Below are positions 19,963-29,105 of a stretch of 31,316 nt of DNA, one piece after another. The notes under the pieces were generated by a model. It did not search any database. It was not told the DNA's origin and saw only the letters and a list, made by a program, of their open reading frames with translations. Positions within the stretch are counted from its first letter, which is position 1; every line of letters begins with the position of its first letter. This stretch comes from Haplomitrium mnioides (Eukaryota; Marchantiophyta; Haplomitriopsida; Calobryales). Both the position numbers and the translations under genes were made by a program. The DNA is taken from assembly GCA_049999725.1 (NCBI GenBank), contig JBNGIS010018921.1, positions 78,410 to 109,725 of the forward strand. Reading direction: 5' to 3'.

Positions 19963-20368
19963 CATCAAACAAAGATGAGACCCCAACACCAAAAAGACAT
20001 ATATATCGGTTTTTGAATCTCCTTCCATCATCCAATATCTTGAACTTTCAACCTCTGATATGTTTAAGTCTCGATTCACAGATTGTCAATTCTTTGAAGA
20101 ATCTTTCCCACATTTGCTACAAGAGGGAAAAGCTGTACAACCAAAATCTAAGAACAACTTAATATGGCATCAATACTTGCCATTAGACTTCGATCAACGA
20201 AATTGACAATCTGATGCCAAAGTCAAACGACTCATCTATTTACAACAAACATTAATAAAAATGCATAACGCATTTACCAATATAGCGAGCATCACCAAAT
20301 CGCACGCTGAAGCAGCCAACGCACCAGCACGACTTCAAAAAGTTGACGCATCTGCCACAGAAATGTAG
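19963..20368 (+). pseudogene. pol: copia element C post-integrase remnant
   Basis: Beyond the integrase stop, the segments TKMRPQHQKDIYIGF and DMFKSRFTDCQFFEESF match the linker between integrase and RT of plant copia elements. Further stops and frameshifts follow. The last recognisable part is around 20310-20368 and no RT motif comes after it. Confidence 0.75.
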
Positions 20369-21178
20369 TATTATAGAATTCAACATATTATAATTTGGAA
20401 TATTAGAACGATTTCTAAGATTGGGCAAAGAAAAACTTCAATCAGATCATCAAAAGACAAATCAAATATCAACAAAAATACTCACAAGAGTTAAGTAAAT
20501 GTATCTCTTTTATATAGATAAGTGCTCCCATAGGAAATCATTGGAAAGATGTGTATGTATTTTCATATATATATATATGAACGCTTTATGTGTAATATTA
20601 TAAGAAAATTAAATCATCATGAAGGTTTACATAAGACCAAATTATAGACTTTGTAGTACATAACATTGATTGTGAAGCAATATAGTCAAGAGAAAGTAGC
20701 AACCATTCAAATGAAGACAAATAACGGGTGCATAATATCTACAAAAAATTGACGAGGAAAAAAAATTCAAGAAGAAATCAAACATTAGATATAATGAGAG
20801 AATCATATTTCTTGCTCTTGGTTTCTCTATTGGGCTATCTTTTTAATGTGGCTCTCTCTCTCTTCCATCTCAGTTGTAGCTTTTTTTTTCTGTGATTGCT
20901 CATCTATATCGTTCAATTTTATGATTGGAAGGAATGAAGAATGAGGTATGGTGTAAGAAAAGATAGATCGGATGGTGTATCCTTGAAGAATTGGCAACAA
21001 ATAGTTATGTATGTATTGAGTTGTGAAAACAGATGAATGATTAGTGTTGTCTGTTCAAAACCTACTCATATTTGTTGATAAAGAAATATAAACTCAAAAG
21101 AGGAGTTTTTTAGTGTTTATTATGAGTAATCAACTAGAGATTCGACCTTATGTATATATACATAATGTGAAGGTCCGC
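20369..21178. other. AT-rich stretch without genes
   Basis: No supported ORF. It contains a short (AT)n run at about 20562-20577 and T-runs near 20881. The composition differs sharply from the GC-richer elements to the left. Confidence 0.55.
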
Positions 21179-21411
21179 GTTGTCAAAGATCTATTGAGAA
21201 TTCCTTACAAGTGAGTGCTAGTTGTCAAAGATCTATTAAGAATTACTTACAAGTCACTGCTAGTTGTCAAAGATCTATTAAGAATTACTTACAAGTCACT
21301 ACTAGTTGTCAAAGATCTATTGAGAATTACTTACAAGTCACTGCTAGTNNNNNNNNNNAGTCACTGCTAGTTGTCAAAGATCTATTGAGAATTACTTACA
21401 AGTCAGTGCTA
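21179..21411. repeat. 42-bp tandem repeat with assembly gap
   Basis: Units begin GTTGTCAAAGATCTATT at 21179, 21221, 21263, 21305 and 21370. Each is 42 bp and unit-to-unit identity is very high. Ten Ns at 21349-21358 replace part of a unit (about 29 bases are missing from perfect phase), so the true copy number is unknown. One more unit occurs at 21632-21673 as part of a larger duplication. Confidence 0.95.
21349..21358. other. assembly gap (10 N)
   Basis: Ten undetermined bases inside the 42-bp array. The size is likely a placeholder, because the flanking phase does not fit ten missing bases. Confidence 0.98.
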
Positions 21412-21888
21412 GATTGTAGAGAAAGCTGGGAGTAGTGAAGGCAAATCGGGATGTTTTCTCATAGAAAGCTCATAGAGTAGTGAAAGTCAAAATGACGGGA
21501 GTTGAGAACTTATTCAAAAACCGGAGGATTGTCAACAAACATGCAAGAGCAGGATGGCGGCAAGTCTGTCACCCTCGCAACTAAGGAGAAAATGACCCGT
21601 TCATAAATTGTAAACGTAGGAGCTCTTGCTAGTTGTCAAAGATCTATTGAGAATTACTTACAAGTGAGTGCTAGATTGTAGAGAAAGCTCGGAGTAGTGA
21701 AGGCAAATCGAGATGTTTTCTCGTAGAAAGCTCGTAGAGTAGTGAAAGTCAAAATGGCGGGAGTTGAGAACTTATTCAAAAACCGGAGGATTGTCAGCAA
21801 ACATGCAGAGCAGGATGGCGGCAAGTCCGTCACCCTCGCAACTAAGGAGAAAATGACCCCGTTCATAAATTGTAAACGTCGGAGCTCT
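21370..21888. repeat. 262-bp tandem duplication
   Basis: The segment 21370-21626 is repeated at 21632-21888 with few differences. Each copy starts with a 42-bp unit and continues through GATTGTAGAGAAAGCT and the start of the exon-like ORF (GGGAGTTGAGAACTTATTC). Several differences are CG in the right copy against TG or CA in the left copy, and the left copy also carries indels that break the ORF. Confidence 0.93.
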
Positions 21889-22005
21889 CGTAAAACGGTT
21901 GCCCAACGACGGCGGCTGCTGGAGACACACGAGCCGTCGATGCTGATGCCATCAGCTCAGGGGTTTGAGAAATACGCATCCGCTTCGACGGTAGTAGGTC
22001 AGTAG
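21754..22005 (+). CDS. possible first exon of a host gene
   Basis: From an ATG at 21754 an ORF of about 83 codons starts MAGVENLFKNRRIVSKHAEQ and continues with a basic stretch containing RRSSRKTVAQRRRLLE. This region is CpG-rich compared with its surroundings. The upstream copy of the duplication carries a broken version. I do not recognise the protein. A donor such as ACG/GTAGTA near 21990 would join it to a later exon. It could also be the basic head of a transposon-derived or organelle-targeted protein. Confidence 0.35.
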   Translation: MAGVENLFKNRRIVSKHAEQDGGKSVTLATKEKMTPFINCKRRSSRKTVAQRRRLLETHEPSMLMPSAQGFEKYASASTVVGQ

Positions 22006-22062
22006 TAACAACGTGTAGAAAGGTCACAACGTGGCCGTGGATTCTTTCACTTCAACTGAATC

Positions 22063-22320
22063 GTGTTTCGTTGGCGTCCGCGTGCGGGAGTCGAAGAGAG
22101 GACAAGGCATGAAGCAGCAAGCAGGCAGTGTGTTCACCGTAGCAAGTGCTCCGTCCTGGTCGGCACATCTTTCCTTGTCGAGAAACGCGATTTTTTCGGT
22201 AGTGCATTCTTCGCTGGCCTGCTGGAAAGTGAAGTCATGGCGGGCATTGCCAGCCTACGTACGACTATTACCGCCATATCGCAAGGACTGGATTCATCGT
22301 TGCGTCTGTTTTTTGGGTAG
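22063..22320 (+). CDS. possible second exon of the same gene
   Basis: An open frame lies in the same CpG-rich block and in the same frame number as the first ORF, but is separated from it by stops. It includes SVLVGTSFLVEKRDFFGSAF and MAGIASLRTTITAISQGLD. The hydrophobic and small-residue pattern could form membrane or amphipathic helices. It ends GG/GTAGGG, a possible splice donor. No family was recognised, and exon limits are uncertain. Confidence 0.3.
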   Translation: MFRWRPRAGVEERTRHEAASRQCVHRSKCSVLVGTSFLVEKRDFFGSAFFAGLLESEVMAGIASLRTTITAISQGLDSSLRLFFG

Positions 22321-22644
22321 GGTTTGGGTGCGTGGTGATGCATAGCTGGTCAGTGGAGAGGGGATGGTTACTTTCGTCTGTTGGCTGGATGGGGGGTTGA
22401 CTCCGTGTCTGATAGTGAATCTGGAATCACTTGTCGATTCATCTGTGTTTTTTTTTCTTCCCTGCCGACGCTCTGTGATGTTTCCTGCAATCCTGACCAG
22501 ATGCTTTTCCGTAGACATATTGTTCTACATTTGTAATTTTTGAACGTCATGCAGTCACTTTTAGCTGCTTTGAGTATGGCGTCCATACCATCGTAAGCAA
22601 ACTTGGTACTGATGTCTCTCTGCTGTACGTGACCTTCCTTGCAG

Positions 22645-22791
22645 TCAAAGGTTTTGTAAACCTTTTTTTAACTAGCTTATACGATCTAGTCGATCGCTTT
22701 CAAACAGGTCACTTCGACTTCGCCAATCTGGTGACGGCATTTATGCTGAACGTCGGGAAGCTGACAAGTTACATTTTGTACAGCCCAGTAG
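22645..22791 (+). CDS. possible third exon with clear splice sites
   Basis: The frame is preceded by CCTTCCTTGCAG, a good acceptor, and followed by GTAG/GTGTAAG, a good donor. The exon would be about 147 bp and encodes a partly hydrophobic segment containing FVNLFLTSLYDLVDRF and FDFANLVTAFMLNVGK. Good signals on both sides make it the most exon-like piece in this half of the window. Its product is unknown to me, and the region downstream is repetitive. Confidence 0.4.
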
Positions 22792-23093
22792 GTGTAAGCA
22801 AAGCCACATGTTCTGCAATATGAACACCATAAATGCGCAGATCTGACAACGAAGCTATATAGCATAACCATTTTAAAGTCTGATTCATACATTTCGTAAA
22901 TATTAAAATCTGATTTGCTATCGAAATCATTTGCTCGGTGCTTACATCAAAATCTGTTAACTGACCAGTCATTTATATTATATTTAAATGTGCTCTCTTA
23001 ATACAGATCTTGGTGACATGACACCAAGCTCAGAAAGTAGTGTTGGCGCTCGGGATGGGATCAGAAGCACCACCAAGCGGTTGTCTATTGCAA
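22792..23093. other. AT-rich spacer without genes
   Basis: No ORF with recognisable motifs between the exon-like segment and the first S repeat. If the exon is real this is intron. Confidence 0.45.
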
Positions 23094-23330
23094 CTTCTTC
23101 ACCCTGAACAAAAGTCACCACATTGTGAAGGGTGCACTCTACATTTTGATAGTTGTGATGAGAAGGTTTCTCCTAGACTATTGCAACTTTCATTTGGTTA
23201 CTATCATTAGTTTTTGTGGTTTTTTTACTCTTCACGTCCAAGGCCATATTTTCCAGAAACTGTAGTGGAAGTTCTGCATCCATCTAGTCACCAATAATGT
23301 ACTTCATGGCTTTTGTTCAGGGTGAAGAAG
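23094..23330. repeat. 21-bp perfect inverted repeat
   Basis: The 21 bases at 23094-23114 are the exact reverse complement of 23310-23330 (core TTCACCCTGAAC against GTTCAGGGTGAA). The loop is 195 bp. The right arm belongs to repeat S, so the left arm looks like an inverted scrap of S. Confidence 0.9.
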
Positions 23331-23680
23331 GCCCAATCACTAACTTTTAGCAGACCTCTGAGAGATTTTTCTCTTGCATGTCTGCTTGATAAGATCAAAC
23401 TATGTGAAATGAATTATGTCACAAGTTGATTCTTGAGAGTGAATGGATTTTGATTAATTGGAATTCTTGGTGGAGTCCTTGGGAACATTGTGACCGAGTT
23501 TTCCCATTACTTCGGGAAAGTGGCAGAAACTTGGTACGAAGATTGATCTGGATCTGCTGCAGGGAGCTATTGAAACCAGCATCAGCTTGTCACTACTACT
23601 CACGAAGAGGCTTATTGGTCTGAAACTTTGTGATTGACACATTGTGAAGGCTGCACTCTGCATTATGGTAGCTGATCATT
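23119..23680. repeat. repeat S, diverged copy S1
   Basis: Matches the 528-bp S unit over CATTGTGAAG, CTAGACTATTGCA, CATC-TAGTCACCA, TCTTGGTGGAGT and CTGAAACTTTGTG. CATTGTGAAG occurs at 23121 and again at 23640, so a terminal part is duplicated at a 519-bp distance. This is the most diverged copy. Confidence 0.75.
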
Positions 23681-23799
23681 ATGAGCTTGATGTTAGTATT
23701 CGGAGATTCTCTTCGTCCTCGGGTGGTGTCTGTATAGCTTCCTTTCCCCTCTTCCCCTCCCCTTGTTGTGGGTGTAGTTGGTCTTTCGGTGTTCCTTCT

Positions 23800-25010
23800 A
23801 GCTCTTGCTGTTGAAGTCAGGATTGTTCTTTCTCAGTTCTCATTCTTCCAGTCATGCATGTTCTTTGATTGGGAGGTTGTAGTCTATCTTTTGTCCTTTG
23901 AGGGAGTCATACTAATAATTAAACCTATGACTAGTAAGTTATATCTTAGGGTCCACCTCTTTCTGACAGTTTAGTGTTAGTTTTAGAAGCTTCCAAGGTT
24001 AGGTGGCATTATTTTTCTTTCTTTTTGTTGGTTTGTTTGCTTTTTTGGGTTTAGTGGTTGCTGTTCCTCGTTTTTGTTTTTATTAATTCTTTAGGTTGGC
24101 CTTTTGGTTGTAGCTTTCAGCTTTTACAGTTTGTAGTTAGAATTGTCTTCTCTCAGACTTTCTGAGCTCTCATTGTTCCAATCAAGTATGCACTTTGTTT
24201 GACAGGTTGAAGTCTATCATTTCCCTCTGAGGGAGTCATTCAAATGTTAGGCATGTGAATAGTTAGCTATGTTTAGGGTTTGTCTCCTTCTAACAGTTAC
24301 GAGCTAAATTTGGCTTCTGCATTTTTAGTCAGGACTGTCCTCTGTCAAGCTTACTCAGACCATGCTCTTCCAGTCATGTATGTTCTTTGTTTGACAGGTT
24401 GAAGTCTATCATTTGGCCATTGAGGGAGTCATTCAAATGCTAAACATGTGATCAGTAGTTATGTTTTAGGGTCTGTATCTTTCTAACAATTAAGAGTTAC
24501 GTTTAGCTTTTACTGTTTTGGTCAGGGCTGTCCTTTCTCAGGCTTTCTCAGATCATATTCTTCCTGTCATGCATGTTTTTTGTTTGACAGATCGAAGTCT
24601 ATCATTTGCCCTTTTAGGGAGTCATGCATATGTTAAGCTTTTACTGTTTTAGTCAGGGCTATCCTTTCTCAGGCTTTCTCAAATCCCATGCTTCTAGTCT
24701 TGCATGTTCTTTGTTTGACAGGTTGGTGTCTATCATTTGTTGCCCTTGGAGGGTGTCATTCAAATGTTAGACATGTGATGAGTTAGTTATGTTTTAGGGT
24801 CTGTCTCTTTCCAACAGTCAAGAGTTGCGTTTAGCTTTTACTGTTTTAGCCAGGGCTGTCCTTTCTCAGGCTTTCTCAAATCACATTCTTCCAGTCATGC
24901 ATGTTCTTTATTGACAAGTTGAAGTCTATCATTTGCCCTTTGAGGGAGTCATTTAAATGCTAAGACATGATTAGTAAGCTACTACTCATAATGCTGCTTA
25001 GAGGTCTATG
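23800..25010. repeat. 193-bp tandem repeat array
   Basis: The anchor AGTCTATC (TGTCTATC in the fifth copy) lies at 23881, 24211, 24403, 24596, 24726 and 24923. Spacings are 330, 192, 193, 130 and 197, so the base period is about 193 bp with one insertion and one deletion. Each unit contains TTTGACAGGTTGAAGTC, GAGGGAGTCATTCAAATG, TTTTAGGGTCTGTCTC and CTTTCTCAGGCTTTCTCA. No ORF is conserved among the units. Confidence 0.9.
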
Positions 25011-25265
25011 ACAAGTGCTTGACAAACAGTATGTGCATCACCGCACTTCTTCTCTAGTTAGCTAGTTAGTTAGTTAATTTAATTTAATTTAAATTTTAAA
25101 ATATTTATTTTATTTTTGGGTTTCTTTTGCTTTATTTTTGTTTTTGATTGGGGTGGGGGTTGGGTTGTTAATCTTTTCAATCTTCAGTAAAGATCATCTT
25201 GATGAACTTTATGATTGGCTACCTTAATTTGTAAGTATGGAGTTCTCTCAATACTTATAAAGATA
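25011..25265. other. low-complexity AT-rich spacer
   Basis: Contains GTTAGCTAGTTAGTTAGT followed by (AATTT)n-like sequence at about 25055-25110 and a T/G-rich stretch after it. No gene. Confidence 0.6.
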
Positions 25266-26487
25266 TATGACTTTAGCAGATGTTCTACATCCAAGTAGTC
25301 ACCAGTGATGCGCTTCATGTGCTATGTTCAGGGTGCAGAAGGCCTCAATCACCAACCTTTCGGCAGACGTCTGAGAGTTATTCTCTTGGATGTGTGCTTC
25401 ACAAGTTCTAACTAAAGTGAAATGAATGATTTTGCAAACTGATGCTTGAGAGTTGACAAGTTTTGATTGTTTGGATTCTTGGTGGAGTGCTAGGCATCAT
25501 CATGACTGAGTTTTCCCGTTACTTCTGGAAAATGGCAGAAACTCAGTATGAAGATTGATCAGAACCTGCTGTTGGGAATTGACTAAACCAGCAAGAAGTT
25601 GTGGCAGCTTGTCATTGCTTCACATGATGAGGCTGAATAGTCTGAAACTTTGTGTCTGACACCACATTGTGAAGGCTGCACTCTATGTGTGCACAGTTGT
25701 GATGTGTGTAGGTTTTTCCTAGACTATTGCAGCTTCCATTTATTTGTTTTTGTGGTTAGTTTTACTCTCCACAACTTCATAACTATAGTATTCAGTGGCT
25801 TTAGCAGATGTTCTGCATCCAAGTAGTCACCAGTGATGCGCTTCATGTGCTATGTTCAGGGTGCAGAACATAGCACTAACCTTTCAGCAGACCTCTCTGG
25901 GAGTTATTCTCTTGGATGGCTGCTTCACAAGATCGAACTAAAGTGAAAGGAATGATGCCTCAAGCTGATGCTTGAGAGTTGTTGACAGATTTTGATAAGT
26001 TTGGATTCTTGGTGGAGTGCAAGGCATCATCATGACTGAGTTTCCTGTTACTTCCGGAAAGTAGCAGAAACTCAGTACGAAGAATGATCAGGACCTGCTG
26101 TTGAGAACTGATGAAACCAGCAGGACGTTGTGGCAGCTTGTCATTGCTACACATGATGAGGCTGAATAGTCTGAAACTTTGTGTCTGACACCACATTGTG
26201 AAGGCTGCACTTTATGTGTGCACAGTTGTGATGTGTGTAGGTTTTTCCTAGACTATTGCAGCTTCCATTTATTTGTTTTTGTGGTTAGTTTTACTCTCCA
26301 CAACTTCATAACTATAGTATTCAGTGACTTTAGCATATGTTCTGCATCCAAGTAGTCACCAGTGATGTGCTTCATATGCTATGTTCAGGGTGCAGAACAT
26401 AGCACTATCCTTTCAGCAGACTTCTCTGAGAGTTGTTCTCTTGGATGTCTGCTTCACAAGATCAAACTAAAGTGAAAGGAATGATGA
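25266..26487. repeat. repeat S tandem array (copies S2-S4)
   Basis: CCAAGTAGTCACCAGTGATG occurs at 25291, 25819 and 26348, so the period is 528-529 bp. A second anchor (GGCTGAATAG) at 25631 and 26160 gives 529. The third unit is cut at 26487, where module Y begins. The units keep GTGGCAGAAACTCAGTA-like blocks, but their plus-strand frames contain stops. Units differ by small indels. Confidence 0.93.
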
Positions 26488-27008
26488 CTCTGGAGGCAAC
26501 TCAACTCTTCTAGTTGTACTTTTTCTGCACTCACAGGCAAGCGAGTCTTGATTTGTGTGAATCTGGGGTGTAGGCTGGCTGTTATGAACATGGTCTTCAA
26601 ACACTCTGTTGCAGCAGATGACTTGTGCAACATCTGATCCTGAGTGTTGGTTGAGGTGTTTGGTTGGGATGCTTCATTCAAAAGTGTTCAGAAAACTAGC
26701 AGTTGTAACTACTAATTTTTTTGTGTGTTGTTGTAGCCTTGTAAACATGTTGACCACTGTTTAGAAGTGGAGGCTGAAATTTGATAGGAAGTATATGGTC
26801 CATTGTATCTGGCTCTAGGAGACGGTATCTTGATACCTTTGCTGATTATATGCTTCAAACATGGACCTAAAGTACATCTTAGAACGTCTATTGCGACATG
26901 GTCTGGAGTAGTAAGGGATTTCTATGACCATTACTGAAGGCTGTCTACATTTATGTTACCAAAAGCTTAGGGGACTAATGCATATCTATGTGTATGGCAT
27001 GTATACTT
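26488..27008. repeat. module Y, copy Y1
   Basis: Begins CTCTGGAGGCAACTCAACT and runs through GGCTGGCTGTTATGAACATG, GTTGACCACTGTTTAGAAGT and GACATGGTCTGGAGTAGTAA to ATCTATGTGTATGG. Closely similar to 29770-30304 and partly to 30629-30857. No protein motif was recognised. It may be untranslated sequence of the LINE family nearby. Confidence 0.85.
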
Positions 27009-27269
27009 CCGGAATGTGGCAGAAACTCAGTACGACGATTGATCAGGACTTGCTGTTGGGAACTGACGAAACCAGCAGGAAGTTGTGGCAGCTTGTCACT
27101 ACTACACATGATGAGGCTGAATAGTCTGAGACTTTGTGTCTGACACCACATTGTCAAGGCTGCACTCTATGCGTGCACAGTTGTGATATGTGTAGGTTTT
27201 TCCTATACTATTGCAGCTTCCATTTAATTGTTTTTGTGGTTAGTTTTGCTCTCCATAACTAGTATACTT
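27001..27269 (+). mobile_element. 5'-truncated S insertion (S5) with 8-bp direct repeats
   Basis: An S fragment of 253 bp (27009-27261) lies between GTATACTT at 27001-27008 and GTATACTT at 27262-27269. The paralogous junction of modules Y2 and Z2 has a single GTATGCTT at 30300-30307 and no S sequence, so it looks like the empty site. The fragment ends at the same S 3' terminus (CTCTCCA, then ATAACTA) as S6 but starts mid-unit. Confidence 0.72.
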
Positions 27270-27365
27270 GTAGGTGCTGTTCTTTTTGCATGACCCGTGT
27301 ATAAGTTGAACCTGTTCTCCCTTGGGCTTATGCAGGGATGAGACCTTGAGGCATTCGTTGGATTC
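27270..27365. repeat. module Z, copy Z1
   Basis: Contains GTAGGTGCTGTTCTTTTTGC, ATGACCCGTGTATAAGTTGA and GGGATGAGACCTTGAGGCAT. The same blocks recur at 30308-30560 and, more diverged, at 29500-29660 and 30865-30925. Confidence 0.75.
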
Positions 27366-27846
27366 TTCTGACAGTGAACCTGAGGAAGGCAAAAGTTCTG
27401 GTCTTTGGAAAATGGTGCACAACAGCCAAGAAAGATGCATACAGGTTCAGACAAGATATAGCTGAAGTGGTGGACCAATCCATGTCTCTCGGGATCTCGC
27501 TGCATAGACAGAGAATGGAGCTTTGGAGCAGACTCCAGACTTGCCGCAGTACTATCTAGCCTCTACCAAACAAATAGCTGGTGCCAAGAAAGGATCTATG
27601 GAACATCCGATGCAGAGTTCACTTCTTTCACACTTTCTGTCACTCCTACAATGTTATGAAGAGCAGAAATCTGGGGTTTTGCCCTCATGTCAACAATGTG
27701 GTTAAAACATGGTGAGAAGCCCCTAAATAGATTCCTCACCAGACTAGCCAATGTTGGAATGACCACTCCTCTCCATGTCCTGGTAGCAGAGTTGGGTTGC
27801 TACACACGAAAGCCTATGTGGTTCAAAAGCTCGTTACATACCTGCA
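27366..27846 (+). pseudogene. LINE-type reverse transcriptase fragment (thumb and downstream)
   Basis: Translations in three frames give pieces of the region after the RT palm of plant non-LTR elements: LRKAKVLVFGKWCTTAKKD (the KVLVF block), IAEVVDQSMSLGISLH (the position of the usual YLG block), ASTKQIAGAKKGSMEH, and TRLANVGMTTPLHVLVAELG (the TP-x-x-VL-x-AELG block). Frame changes occur near 27500 and 27690. The upstream RT palm and endonuclease are absent. The ORF is interrupted at 27834-27846 by the S6 insertion. Confidence 0.65.
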
Positions 27847-28517
27847 TTGTCAAGGCTGCTACTCTGTGTGTGCACAACAGTTGTGATATGTGTAGGTTTT
27901 TCCTAGACTATTGCAGTTTCCACTTAATTGTTTTTGTGGTTAGTTTTGCTCTCCACAAATTCATGACTAATTCAATGAATTTAGCAGATGTTCTGCATCC
28001 AAGTAGTCACCAGTGATGTGCTTCATGTGCTATGTTCAAGTTGCAGAAGGCCCCAATCACTAACCTTTCAGCAGACCTCTCTGGGAGTTATGCTCTTGGA
28101 TGTTTGCTTCACAAGATCAAACTAAAGTGAAATGAATGATGTCTCAAGCTGATGCTTGAGAGTTGACAGATTTTGATTAGTTGGATTCTTGGTGGAGTGC
28201 TAGGCATCATCATGGCTGAGTTTTCCCGTTACTTCCGGAAAGTGGCAGAAACTCAGTATGACAATTGATCCGGACCTGCTGTCGGGAACTGACGAAACCA
28301 GCAGGAAGTTGTGGCAGCTTGTCACTGTTACACATGATGAGGGTGAATAGTCTGAAACTTTGTGTCTGACACCACATTGTCAAGGCTCCACTCTGTGCGT
28401 GCACAGTTGTGATATGTGTAGGTTTTTCCTAGACTATTGCAGCTTCCATTTAATTGTTTTTGTGGTTTGTTTCGCTCTCCACAACTTCATAACTAATAAA
28501 AAAATTACATACCTGCA
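27834..28517 (+). mobile_element. S6: 658-bp S retroposon inserted in the LINE, 13-bp direct repeats
   Basis: The insertion body 27847-28504 lies between TTACATACCTGCA at 27834-27846 and the identical 13 bases at 28505-28517. LINE-type coding remnants lie on both sides, as expected for an insertion into the LINE. The body is one whole S unit plus about 125 bp of the next, so its start and end share a direct repeat (TTGTCAAGGCT and following). It ends CATAACTAATAAAAAAA, an A-rich tail with AATAAA directly before the right-hand repeat. Long direct repeats plus an A-tail are the mark of target-primed reverse transcription. Confidence 0.82.
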
Positions 28518-29105
28518 ATATATCTGTGGTTCAGAAAGTACTTTTTCCTGATCATGTTTCTAGAAGCATCTCATCTAGCAGGGGCCATGGATTTCGCGAA
28601 CTGGTACAATCATCAATGTTGAATTTGGTTGGCACGATGGGGATTGGACATAAAAGAGCTGTTGGACTGCTTAAGCATACTCTTAGACTGCCTCTCTATA
28701 CAATACTACACAGTACTATGGCAGTCATAGAGTGCAGCATCACGTACAGTCAAGCATATGTCCCTAGTCAATTTCCAGCTCCAGCAACAGATACAACAAT
28801 ATCTAACCAGTGATTTGTCATGTCATCTTGTACACATACTGGCTCAGCTGCGAACTGGCTTGCACCACCTTAGATGTAAAACAGCCAAGTGGTTCAAGAT
28901 CAACAACAGAGTATAGCCAGAGAAAGCAGTTTGCCTGCACTGCAAACTGCAATTAGCCAGGAAGAACACCAATTCATCTTCTGCTGCCCAAAATGCTTTG
29001 AAATATGGGGTTGATGCTATGGCCTGTTCAGGGATCAACCCACAACAGTTAAACAATTTCTGGCACACCCAGATCAATGGTGATTATGCTCTTCCTGCTT
29101 GAACT
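28518..29105 (+). pseudogene. LINE 3' ORF end with zinc-binding tail
   Basis: Continuing from the interrupted LINE, the plus strand encodes LAQLRTGLHHLRCKTAKWF, then CLHC at 28933-28944, then (after a frameshift) EEHQFIFCCPKCFEIWG at about 28961-29011 and LFRDQPTTVKQFLAHPDQW. The CxxC, His and Cys arrangement followed by the FL-x-HP block is the C-terminal tail found in many plant non-LTR reverse transcriptases, where it helps bind element RNA. Several stops show decay. Upstream, 28526-28810 is less conserved. Confidence 0.7.

Larger units (their letters stand above)
17738..20368 (+). mobile_element. Ty1/copia element C, 3'-truncated
   Basis: Gag, protease and integrase come in that order, with integrase before the place where RT should be, which is the copia order. 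RT, RNase H, the polypurine tract and the 3' LTR are absent. Homology ends at about 20368, where composition switches to AT-rich. Many stops and at least one frameshift show that it is inactive. Confidence 0.85.

Noticed and set aside
25960-28404. Minus-strand ORFs with recurring WCQTQSFRLFSLIMC-like sequence
   Set aside because: They recur only because repeat S recurs. They start and stop at different places in each copy and the frame is not kept in S1.
27847-28504. S6 as a TRIM or other small LTR element because of its 125-bp terminal direct repeats
   Set aside because: The repeats follow simply from 1.25 units of a tandem repeat. The flanking duplication is 13 bp instead of 4-6 and the 3' end is A-rich. 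Kept as an alternative only.
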